Assembly (NCBI GenBank): GCA_900544675.1
Contig: UQVZ01000023.1
Span: 1 to 54,184 of the forward strand
Source of the DNA: an uncultured Bacteroides sp.
GTDB lineage: Bacteria; Bacteroidota; Bacteroidia; Bacteroidales; Bacteroidaceae
Reading direction: 5' to 3'
Length of the DNA stretch: 54,184 nt
The position numbers and the translations under genes are program-made. Positions within the stretch are counted from its first letter, which is position 1; each line of letters opens with the position of its first letter. The notes below the pieces were generated by a model. It was not told the DNA's origin and ran no database searches. It saw only the letters and a list, made by a program, of their open reading frames with translations. Of this stretch, positions 26,250 to 34,145 are shown one piece after another.

Positions 26250-27557
26250 ATGAACAAAAATCAAATATTGAATTATGTGTGGATGTGTCTGATATTGTGG
26301 ATGACACTTCCGTTGGCTGCAGAAAATTATCCATACCGGAGTGATGTGCTTTGGGTAACCGTACCGGATCATGCTGACTGGCTGTATCAGACAGGTGAGG
26401 AGGCTAAGGTAGAAGTGCAGCTTTATAAATATGGTATTCCGCAGGATGGAGTGGAAGTTGTCTATGAGCTGGCTGCGGACATGATGCCTGCAAACAAAAA
26501 AGGTACGGTTACATTAAAAGATGGTCGTGCTGTTATCCAAATAGGAACGATGGAAAATCCAGGTTTTTTGGATTGCAGGCTTATGGCTAAATTGGATGGA
26601 CAGACGTATAAGCATCACATCAAGGTAGGTTTTTCGCCTGAACAGTTGCAGCCTTATACGAAGCAGCCTGCCGATTTTGGCGAATTTTGGAAGCGGAGTC
26701 TGGCAGAAGCAGCCAAATGTCCAATGAAATATGTTCTTGAGCCAGCGCCTGAGTATGCTTCAGAAACGACAGCATGTTACTTGCTTAAATTGCAATGCTT
26801 CCACCCGGGATCCTATATTTATGGATATCTTACTCGTCCGAAAGCACCTGGAAAGTATCCTGTTGTGCTTTGTCCTCCAGGAGCCGGAATCAAAACAATC
26901 AAGGAACCGAAGCGTCATATTTACTATGCTGAAGAAGGTTGTATTCGCTTAGAAATGGAAATACACGGATTGAATCCGAGGATGAGTCCTGAAGAGTTTA
27001 AGGAGATTTCGGCTGCTTTCGGCGATTATTTGGTGTATGGCATTGATAACCGCGATAATTATTATTTAAAGAAAGTGTATTTATCATGCATCCGTGCCCT
27101 TGATTACCTGACTTCCTTGCCCGACTGGGATGGGAAGAATGTAATTGTTCAAGGAGGAAGTCAAGGCGGAGCATTGGCTTTGGTGACAGCTGGACTCGAT
27201 AAGCGTGTGACGGCTTGTGTGGCAAATCATCCGGCTTTGAGTGATATGGCAGGCTATAAGGCAGGACGTGCCGGTGGTTATCCACATCTGTTTACAAAGT
27301 ATCAAGGTATGGATACGCCTGAAAAGCTTCATACATTAGCTTATTATGATGTTGTAAACTTTGCGCGTCAGATTACGGTACCGGTTTACATGACGTGGGG
27401 ATATAATGACAATACCTGTCCTCCCACGACCAGTTACATTGTATATAATGTGTTGACTTGTCCCAAAGAAGCTTTAATAACTCCAATTAATGAGCACTGG
27501 ACTTCAGAAGCGACTGAGTACGGACACCTGAAATGGATTCAGAAACATTTGAAATAA
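26250..27557 (+). CDS. CE7-type acetyl esterase (AXE1 family), probably for pectic sugars
   Basis: This is a secreted alpha/beta-hydrolase of 435 aa. After a signal peptide (about residues 1-25) comes a beta-sandwich-like region to about residue 125. The acetylxylan esterase/cephalosporin deacetylase core follows, with FGEFWKRSL at its start, the nucleophile in GGSQGG (Ser304), the acid in WGYNDNTCPP and the histidine near NEHW or EYGH at the end. CE7 enzymes remove acetyl groups from short sugars. Its position next to the uronate transport operon suggests it acts on acetylated pectin fragments. It is convergent with the MFS gene and shares a terminator with it. Confidence 0.8.
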   Translation: MNKNQILNYVWMCLILWMTLPLAAENYPYRSDVLWVTVPDHADWLYQTGEEAKVEVQLYKYGIPQDGVEVVYELAADMMPANKKGTVTLKDGRAVIQIGTMENPGFLDCRLMAKLDGQTYKHHIKVGFSPEQLQPYTKQPADFGEFWKRSLAEAAKCPMKYVLEPAPEYASETTACYLLKLQCFHPGSYIYGYLTRPKAPGKYPVVLCPPGAGIKTIKEPKRHIYYAEEGCIRLEMEIHGLNPRMSPEEFKEISAAFGDYLVYGIDNRDNYYLKKVYLSCIRALDYLTSLPDWDGKNVIVQGGSQGGALALVTAGLDKRVTACVANHPALSDMAGYKAGRAGGYPHLFTKYQGMDTPEKLHTLAYYDVVNFARQITVPVYMTWGYNDNTCPPTTSYIVYNVLTCPKEALITPINEHWTSEATEYGHLKWIQKHLK

Positions 27558-27594
27558 ACTTTTCTATTTTTGTCTCGGTGGAACGACATACAAG

Positions 27595-27629
27595 ACGAGC
27601 CTGCACTCCGCAGCGGAATGCAGGCTCGT
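27595..27629. terminator. Bidirectional terminator between the CE7 and MFS genes
   Basis: An 11-bp perfect stem, ACGAGCCTGCA (27595-27605) with its complement (27619-27629), has an inner CCG/CGG pair. It lies between convergent stop codons. T-rich sequence lies on the left for the minus strand, and AAATAAAAG on the right. Confidence 0.8.
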
Positions 27630-27667
27630 GAAATAAAAGTTACAGGTCTCGAATAAGGTTTGCTGCC

Positions 27668-29134
27668 TTATACTTCTACCAGTTTGTATTTCGGTACCAT
27701 AATCTTCATCATAATCCAACTGAATAAGTATGCCAGTGATGCGACGATGAATACAATCATGTAACCGGCGTCGATTCCTTCGAAGCCTAAGAATGACATG
27801 TTGGTTTCTTTGGAATAGGTGAACAATAGTCCTGAACATTGGTTGAAAATCAAGCAGCCTACCCCACCTGCCATACCTCCAATGCCGGTAACGGTAGCTA
27901 CAGCCGATTTGGGGAACATATCACTCACTACCGAATATACATTGGCACTCCAGCTCTGGTGTGCAGCTCCAATAATACCGATGATGATAATCGGATACCA
28001 GCAGGAAGCTGCGCCAGCCGATTGTGCGAACAGACCAATCAGTGGGAAGAAAGAGAAAATCAGCATCGCTTTCATTCTGCCTTTATACGGGTCCATCTTT
28101 TGTTTTTCAACAAAATAAGTGGGCAGGTAGCTGCCGTAGAGTGATAACATTGAAATCAGATATAATGTAAATATCAGCATCATACCCATTGTGGAGTCGG
28201 AGCTGTAACCGTATACATCACGGATATATGCCGGAGCCCAGAAGAGGAAGAACCACCACACACCGTCGGGCAAGAAACGTCCGAAGATAACTGCCCAGGT
28301 CTGACGGAAAGTAAAGCATTTCCACAAGCCGATTTTCGGTCCATCGTTGTTGTCGCTGGTAACTGTCTTTTCGTTTACAGCATCCTGTTCGATGTAGTCC
28401 AGTTCGGCTTTGTTGACGTGTTTGCTGTCACGTGGACGGTCATAAACTTTATAGAACAGAATCATCCAGATAAGTCCGAAACCACTCATGACCATAAATG
28501 CCATTTCCCATCCGAAAGCACGGGCAATACCTGGGATGATGAACGGAGCAATCAGAGCGCCTACTTGTGCACCGGCATTGAACAGCCCTGTAGCGAAACC
28601 CCGGTCTTTTTTCGGAAAGTATTCGGCTGTGATTTTAATAGCTGAAGGGAAGTTTCCCGATTCACCGATAGCTACAATGCAGCGCATAAATACGAAGAGC
28701 CATACACTGACGGTAGAAACAGCTAAGGCTACATTGCCTACGGTTTTGATTGCTGCCAGGTTTTCGCGGGCAGCTTCGAAAGTAAACATCCATTCTCCAC
28801 TTACGATGCCATTGGTTAATATGCCGGTAAAGGCATGCAGGAATGCACCTACTACCCAGGTGCCGAAAGCAATAAGATAACCGCGCCGGGTACCTACTTT
28901 ATCAATAAATTTCCCGATAAACAACATGCTGATAGCGTAAACCAGCGAAAATACTCCCGTGATGGTTCCGTAGTTCGCATCTGTCCAGTTCAGTTCGGGC
29001 GCGATAAAATCTTTGTAAGTAAGCGACAGAACCTGACGGTCCATATAAGTTGCTGCGGTAGCTAAGAATAACATGCTACAGATTACCCAACGGTAGTTGC
29101 TCATCTTAGCTCCAGTTTCGTTTGAATTACTCAT
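27668..29134 (-). CDS. MFS hexuronate transporter (anion:cation symporter type)
   Basis: This 488-aa inner-membrane carrier resembles the ExuT/hexuronate group of the anion:cation symporter family. The first helix segment has ATYMDRQVLSL, and later FNAGAQVGALIAPFIIP, a classic ACS-family stretch after helix 4-5, is present. About 12 hydrophobic segments can be counted. It is the last gene of the gatC-like/kduI/MFS operon, 44 nt after kduI. The likely cargo is galacturonate or a 4-deoxy-keto-uronate from pectin breakdown (inferred from context). An ATG at 29104 is an alternative start. Confidence 0.88.
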   Translation of the reverse strand: MSNSNETGAKMSNYRWVICSMLFLATAATYMDRQVLSLTYKDFIAPELNWTDANYGTITGVFSLVYAISMLFIGKFIDKVGTRRGYLIAFGTWVVGAFLHAFTGILTNGIVSGEWMFTFEAARENLAAIKTVGNVALAVSTVSVWLFVFMRCIVAIGESGNFPSAIKITAEYFPKKDRGFATGLFNAGAQVGALIAPFIIPGIARAFGWEMAFMVMSGFGLIWMILFYKVYDRPRDSKHVNKAELDYIEQDAVNEKTVTSDNNDGPKIGLWKCFTFRQTWAVIFGRFLPDGVWWFFLFWAPAYIRDVYGYSSDSTMGMMLIFTLYLISMLSLYGSYLPTYFVEKQKMDPYKGRMKAMLIFSFFPLIGLFAQSAGAASCWYPIIIIGIIGAAHQSWSANVYSVVSDMFPKSAVATVTGIGGMAGGVGCLIFNQCSGLLFTYSKETNMSFLGFEGIDAGYMIVFIVASLAYLFSWIMMKIMVPKYKLVEV

Positions 29135-29178
29135 GGTATTAAAAATATGGTTTAATGATTGATTCGTTGGTATGTTTT

Positions 29179-30099
29179 TTATCTCATTTCAGTGTAAGAA
29201 ATCTTGTCCATGTCTCCATAGTCCAGATTTTCACCTGCCATTCCCCAAATAAACATATAGTTGCTGGTTCCGGCTGCTGCATGGATAGACCATTCGGGCG
29301 ACATGATAGCTTGTTCGTTTGCCATCCATACCAGACGTTCTTCCTGGGGCTCTCCCATCAGGTGACAAATCATGTTACCTTCGGGTACATTGAAATAGAA
29401 ATAAGCTTCGATACGGCGGCTATGCGTGTGGGCAGGCATGGTGTTCCATACGCTTCCCGGTTTCAGTTCGGTCAATCCCATTTGCAGTTGGCACGGACCT
29501 TCTTCCAGCACGTTGTTTACAATCAGCTGGTTGATGACACGGTCATTGCTCTCTTCCATCTTGCCGGCAGGGAATGAATTGGCTTTCAGCGAGCCTTTGC
29601 GTCCGTCGATGGTAATCAGCTGTGTCTTGTATTCTTTGTGTGCCAATGCCGAATTGATGTAGAATTTGGCGGGCTTGTTGGCATCTTTACTCTTGAAAGT
29701 CACTTTCTGGTTGCCACGGCCTACATACAATGCTTCTTTAAATCCCAGCTCGTATTCTTTTCCGTCGACGGTTACAATACCTTCACCTCCGATATTGATG
29801 ACACCCAGTTCGCGGTTGAACAGGAAATAGGGAGCTTTCAGGGCATCAAAGGTGTCCAAAGTCAGTTCTTTTGTCGCGGGCACTGCACCGCCGAAGATAA
29901 AGCGGTCGTACATGGAGTAAGTCAGGTTAATTTGGTCGGCTACCATTACTTTCTCCATCAGGAAACTGCTGCGAAGACGTTGTGTGTCGTAAGTCTTTAC
30001 ATCCTGTGGGTTGCATGCTGTTTGCATACGGACATTTACTTGGGCGCTTGCCGATAAAGCGGCTGCGCTAAGCATCATTGCAATTGCTAATTTTTTCAT
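29179..30099 (-). CDS. kduI: 5-keto-4-deoxyuronate isomerase with signal peptide
   Basis: KduI converts 5-keto-4-deoxyuronate to 3-deoxy-2,5-diketogluconate in pectin catabolism. The cupin metal site is intact: H224, H226, E231 and H273 (HTHSRRIE, then SIHAAAGTSNYMFIWGMAGEN). Similarity to cytoplasmic KduI starts near residue 26 (QTACNPQDVKTYDTQRLR). The extra N-terminus is a textbook signal peptide (MKK, a hydrophobic core of A/M/L, then ASA-Q at 19-20). So this copy is predicted to be periplasmic, unlike the E. coli enzyme. It sits between an EIIC-like membrane protein and the MFS carrier, suggesting isomerisation before import. Confidence 0.93.
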   Translation of the reverse strand: MKKLAIAMMLSAAALSASAQVNVRMQTACNPQDVKTYDTQRLRSSFLMEKVMVADQINLTYSMYDRFIFGGAVPATKELTLDTFDALKAPYFLFNRELGVINIGGEGIVTVDGKEYELGFKEALYVGRGNQKVTFKSKDANKPAKFYINSALAHKEYKTQLITIDGRKGSLKANSFPAGKMEESNDRVINQLIVNNVLEEGPCQLQMGLTELKPGSVWNTMPAHTHSRRIEAYFYFNVPEGNMICHLMGEPQEERLVWMANEQAIMSPEWSIHAAAGTSNYMFIWGMAGENLDYGDMDKISYTEMR

Positions 30100-30189
30100 T
30101 TGTATATCTGTTTAATTCGTTTTTTGGTTATTATGTTTGTTGTTAGAAATTTCATCCTTAATAGCCTTTATGTTTGTCACTGTTTGTTT

Positions 30190-31578
30190 TCATGCTGCTT
30201 TACGGCTTTCCTTGATAATCCGGCGGCGGTTGAATATAGCCAGTGCCAGTGTAAAGGCAACTAAGAGGATAGCTCCTATTATTTTCATATTATATATAAG
30301 GTGGAAAATCGCCCACGAGAATATGCTTGAAGCAAAGTCGAGCGCACCTCCTTGGAAGCCTTCGGGAATCTTTACGGCAGAATCTTGTGTCTTGACATAC
30401 ACATCCTGGGCTGCCTGTGTAAAGAACGGGGCCAAGTCGGTGACGAAGTAGAGCCCTACAATCAAGGCTACCAAGCCGATGATGAACGTTTTCAGTACGT
30501 TGCCTCTTGTAATGGGAAGTACGGCAGGAAACAGGTAGAACATGCCTGCCAGCGAAGCTAGGGGCAGGAATTGGTTGCCGGGTAGGATGACCGACAAGAA
30601 CAGAGTGACCGGAATGAGTAACAGGGAAACCACTAAGGTTGTGGGGTGTCCGATAACTAATGCCGGACTCATGCCGATGTTCAGTCCGCTTGCATTCTTG
30701 AATTTGCGTGCAATCAGTTCGCGTGTGGCGTCGGAAATGGGACGCAAGCCTTCGATAAACAGCGAGGTGATACGGGGAATCAGTTCCATGACGGCACCCA
30801 TCTTGATACCCAGTCCTAAGATAGCCGGAATGCTGTCTACCAGTTGTTTGCTGTTTTCGCATGCTAAGGCGCCAATAGCACATCCGACGATGACTCCTAG
30901 GAACAAAGGCTCGCCCATGATGCCGAATTTCTTTTTCATTCCTTCTGCGTCGATGTTCAGCTTCTCGAATCCGGGAATCTTGTCCAAAGCCTTGTTGATG
31001 ACAAGGGCAAACGGAACGAATCCTTGGCAGAAGGGTTGGGGAATGGAAATGCCGTCCATTTTGTCATAGTAAGTCTGGAATTGTTTGCAGGTCAGGTCTG
31101 CCATGACCAGTGTGATGATGTAGCAAATGATAGCGGCAAAGAATCCCCACCAGATATTGTCGGATGCAAAGTAGACTACAGCACCGATAAAAGCGAAATG
31201 CCAGTAGTTCCAAAGGTCGATATTGACGGTTTTGGTGGTTTTGGTCAGCAACATCACAATGTTGACCGCCAGGCATACCGGAATAATAAATGCACCTACC
31301 GAAGTATTATAGGCAACCGAGGCGGCGGCTGGCCATCCCATGTCGAAGATGCCTAAGCTCAATCCATAGATTTCGGTAACTCGTTTCAACGGGTCGCCCA
31401 AGCTGCTGGTCAGCAATGCCGTTACTACAGACAATCCTACGAAACCGACTCCAACGAGCAATCCGCTCTTTAACGCTTTACCGAATTTGATACCGATACA
31501 TATTCCTAAAATTGTAAAAATAATAGGCATCATCACCGCTGCGCCCAAGCCGATGATATAGCTGAATACTTGTTCCAT
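30190..31578 (-). CDS. PTS galactitol-type EIIC-like membrane transporter, without PTS partners
   Basis: This 462-aa inner-membrane protein has about ten hydrophobic segments and the features of the galactitol EIIC (GatC) family: an N-terminal IGLGAAVMMPIIFTILGICIG region and the conserved IGMSPALVIGHPT stretch near residue 310. No EIIA, EIIB, EI or HPr gene is present, and bacteria of this group generally lack a working sugar PTS. It therefore probably works as a channel or secondary carrier without phosphorylation. As the first gene of the operon with kduI and the MFS gene, its cargo may be the KduI substrate or product (inference). Confidence 0.85.
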   Translation of the reverse strand: MEQVFSYIIGLGAAVMMPIIFTILGICIGIKFGKALKSGLLVGVGFVGLSVVTALLTSSLGDPLKRVTEIYGLSLGIFDMGWPAAASVAYNTSVGAFIIPVCLAVNIVMLLTKTTKTVNIDLWNYWHFAFIGAVVYFASDNIWWGFFAAIICYIITLVMADLTCKQFQTYYDKMDGISIPQPFCQGFVPFALVINKALDKIPGFEKLNIDAEGMKKKFGIMGEPLFLGVIVGCAIGALACENSKQLVDSIPAILGLGIKMGAVMELIPRITSLFIEGLRPISDATRELIARKFKNASGLNIGMSPALVIGHPTTLVVSLLLIPVTLFLSVILPGNQFLPLASLAGMFYLFPAVLPITRGNVLKTFIIGLVALIVGLYFVTDLAPFFTQAAQDVYVKTQDSAVKIPEGFQGGALDFASSIFSWAIFHLIYNMKIIGAILLVAFTLALAIFNRRRIIKESRKAA

Positions 31579-31638
31579 GTGTTACTTTTTCTTTTTGTTA
31601 AATGTGTCTATAAGGTTAATAAATGAATGTAATTGCAC

Positions 31639-31669
31639 CAAATGTACGGTCTTTTCTTCTAATTTGCAA
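31639..31669 (-). promoter_or_regulatory. Promoter of the gatC-like/kduI/MFS operon
   Basis: Minus strand TTG at 31669-31667, a 20-nt spacer, then TACATTTG at 31646-31639. The start codon at 31578 is about 60 nt downstream. Two ATTTGCAA-like repeats overlap the -33 region and could be regulatory. Confidence 0.6.
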
Positions 31670-31721
31670 TTGATTTGCAAAGAAATTGCGACCTTTGTAT
31701 AAATTATGACGAATTTTTCCG

Positions 31722-31737
31722 TTATCGTACACGATAA
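31722..31737. promoter_or_regulatory. Palindromic operator candidate between divergent pectin genes
   Basis: TTATCGT (31722-31728) and ACGATAA (31731-31737) form a perfect inverted repeat with a 2-nt centre. It lies between the divergent gatC-like operon and the GH105-CE8 gene, about 70 nt before a TACATTTG box (31807-31814) of the latter. The size and symmetry fit a dimeric regulator of the LacI or GntR type, but no regulator gene is in the cluster. Confidence 0.5.
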
Positions 31738-31838
31738 TTATAGTTTGTTGAATAAATAATCTACTTTTAAGCCCAGAAAATCCACATGGGGATGAGGCTT
31801 TTTTCTTACATTTGTAAAAATTAAATTTTTGAGAAAGC

Positions 31839-33941
31839 ATGAGATACAGGAACTTTTTATTGATGGGGCTGGGGGTTGTGCTGACAGCTTTTGGCAAAGT
31901 ACAGGCTGAAACTGATTTTCCCGGACAACAGAAGCCTTGGTCTGTCCGTATGGCAGAATCAGAAATGGTACGGAATCCCGAGTCGTGGCAACTCGATTTC
32001 CAGCCGGCATTGAAATGGGATTATTGTCATGGATTGGAGTTGGGTGCCATGTTGGATGTGTACGACCGTTATGGAGATGATAAGTTTTTCGATTATGCTT
32101 TGGCGTACGCCGACACGATGGTCAATGCAGACGGTACTATCAAGAAGTATAAAGTAGAGGAGTACAGTTTGGACCGCATCAATTCCGGCAAGTTCTTGTT
32201 CCGGATTTACGAGCAGACTAAAGACCCGAAATACAAGAAGGCACTTGACCTGATACGTACGCAGTTCGACGGTCAGCCGCGCAATGACGACGGCGGGTTC
32301 TGGCATAAGAAAATTTATCCTCACCAGATGTGGCTGGACGGTATCTATATGGGTGTGCCTTATCTCGCCGAATATGCTTTCCGTAGCAATGAGCCGCAAG
32401 CTTATCAGGAGGTTATCCGGCAAATCAAACTGGCTGCCAAACATACGTATGACCCGGCAAACGGTTTGTTCCGCCATGCATGCGACGTGAGCAAGACACA
32501 GAAATGGGCAGACCCGCTCACCGGACAATCGCAGCATTGTTGGGGACGTGCGTTGGGCTGGTACACGATGGCGATAGTCGATGTACTCGACTATATCCCG
32601 TTGCATGAGCCGGGACGCGACTCGGTGTTGGTGATTCTGAACCATATCGCCAAGACACTGAAAAAATACCAAAGTCCGGAAGGTTTGTGGTATCAGGTGA
32701 TGGACCGTAGCGGGGATGAAGGAAATTACCTGGAGTCTTCGTGTTCCGCCATGTTTGTTTATTCGCTCTTCAAGGCAGTGCGCAAGGGATACATTGATGC
32801 CTCTTATTTCAGTGTGGCGCGCAAAGGATACGAAGGCATCCTGAACAATTTCATCGAAGTGGACGAAAACGGATTGGTCTCGATAACCCGTGCCTGTGCC
32901 GTAGCCGGACTGGGAGGTAAGAATTACCGTTCAGGCGATTACGACTATTATATCAATGAAAAGATTCGGGATAACGACGCGAAAGCAGTAGGACCGTTTA
33001 TTCTGGCAAGTCTGGAATGGGAAGGGCTGCCGAAGGAGCAACGCCGTTTTGCCGAGCCGAGAACATTGGTAGTGGCTCAAGACGGTTCGGGCGATTTTAC
33101 TACGTTGGGCGATGCATTGGAGTCGGCGCGCGCCTTTATGGATTATGAGGTGAAGGTTTATGTGAAGAAAGGCGTTTACCATGAAAAGCTGGTGGTGCCT
33201 TCGTGGCTTCAGCATATCGAATTTATTGGTGAGAATGCCGAACAGACGGTCATAACAAATGCGGATCATGCTAATATCAACAAGATGGGCACATTCCGTA
33301 CGTATACGGTGAAGGTAGAAGGCAATTACATTACGTTCCGCAACCTGACCATCGAAAACAACGCTCCCCGCCTGGGGCAGGCAGTAGCCCTGCATACCGA
33401 AGGCGATTGCCTGCGCTTTATCCATTGCCGTCTGCTGGGCAATCAGGATACAGTCTATACAGGTACCGAGGGTACGCGCTTGTATTTTGAGAATTGCTAC
33501 ATCGAAGGTACTACCGATTTCATCTTCGGTCCTTCTACTGCTTGGTTCGAGGATTGTACCATTCATAGCAAGGCAAACTCGTATGTGACGGCGGCTTCTA
33601 CACCTGCTTACATTCCTTACGGTTATGTGTTCAACCAGTGTAAGCTGACGGCTGATCCGGAAGTAGATAAGGTGTATTTGGGTCGTCCATGGCGTCCGTA
33701 TGCCGCTACGGTATTCATGCATTGCGAGTTAGGGAAGCATATTGTTGCCGCTGGCTGGGATAACTGGCGTAACAAAGCCAACGAAAAGACAGCCCGTTAT
33801 GCCGAATACGGTAATACCGGTGAAGGTGCCGTTGCAAAGGAACGTGTAGATTGGGTACGTCAGTTGACCGAAAAAGAGGCAGAGGGAATTACGATGAGCC
33901 GTGTCTATTCGCTTTCGAGCGACTGGAACCCGTGTGAATAA
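31839..33941 (+). CDS. GH105 unsaturated glucuronyl/galacturonyl hydrolase fused to CE8 pectin methylesterase
   Basis: This is a two-enzyme fusion of 700 aa with a signal peptide (cut near VQA-E, about residue 24). Residues about 30-400 are an alpha6/alpha6 GH105 domain, with the catalytic Asp in HQMWLDGIYMG (about residue 167), that removes the unsaturated uronate left by lyases. Residues about 405-700 are a CE8 beta-helix that removes methyl groups from homogalacturonan: GQAVALHTEGD, NQDTVY, TDFIFG and YLGRPWRPYA are all present, so both aspartates and the arginine are kept. Joining the two suits terminal trimming of methylated unsaturated oligosaccharides in the periplasm. It is divergent from the kduI operon. 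Confidence 0.93.
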   Translation: MRYRNFLLMGLGVVLTAFGKVQAETDFPGQQKPWSVRMAESEMVRNPESWQLDFQPALKWDYCHGLELGAMLDVYDRYGDDKFFDYALAYADTMVNADGTIKKYKVEEYSLDRINSGKFLFRIYEQTKDPKYKKALDLIRTQFDGQPRNDDGGFWHKKIYPHQMWLDGIYMGVPYLAEYAFRSNEPQAYQEVIRQIKLAAKHTYDPANGLFRHACDVSKTQKWADPLTGQSQHCWGRALGWYTMAIVDVLDYIPLHEPGRDSVLVILNHIAKTLKKYQSPEGLWYQVMDRSGDEGNYLESSCSAMFVYSLFKAVRKGYIDASYFSVARKGYEGILNNFIEVDENGLVSITRACAVAGLGGKNYRSGDYDYYINEKIRDNDAKAVGPFILASLEWEGLPKEQRRFAEPRTLVVAQDGSGDFTTLGDALESARAFMDYEVKVYVKKGVYHEKLVVPSWLQHIEFIGENAEQTVITNADHANINKMGTFRTYTVKVEGNYITFRNLTIENNAPRLGQAVALHTEGDCLRFIHCRLLGNQDTVYTGTEGTRLYFENCYIEGTTDFIFGPSTAWFEDCTIHSKANSYVTAASTPAYIPYGYVFNQCKLTADPEVDKVYLGRPWRPYAATVFMHCELGKHIVAAGWDNWRNKANEKTARYAEYGNTGEGAVAKERVDWVRQLTEKEAEGITMSRVYSLSSDWNPCE

Positions 33942-33996
33942 AAATAGGTTTTTACGTAGGACTGGATTTGTTAACCGGCATGCTTGCCAAACAAAG

Positions 33997-34045
33997 ATAT
34001 ATCCGTCGATAGTTTCAATATAACTGAAACTGCCGACGGATATAT
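33997..34045. terminator. Large bidirectional hairpin between two convergent pectin genes
   Basis: Outer arms ATATATCCGTCG (33997-34008) and its complement (34034-34045), plus inner arms AGTTTCA/TGAAACT (34011-34017, 34025-34031), make a nearly continuous stem. T-rich sequence follows on the plus strand. It separates the GH105-CE8 and CE12-CE8 genes. A run of eight G (34133-34140) lies further right. Confidence 0.8.
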
Positions 34046-34145
34046 TTTGCATGTGCCGGCAAAGTATATTTTTCTCAGTGGCTGTAATGATAATTGGCAG
34101 GTTGCAGCCGTTTATATTACTTTTCAGCTTTTGGGGGGGGTGCAC

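Noticed and set aside
33992..33999. Minus-strand TATCTTTG as a promoter reading into GH105-CE8 antisense
   Set aside because: It falls in the terminator hairpin region, has no -33 element and no gene to serve.
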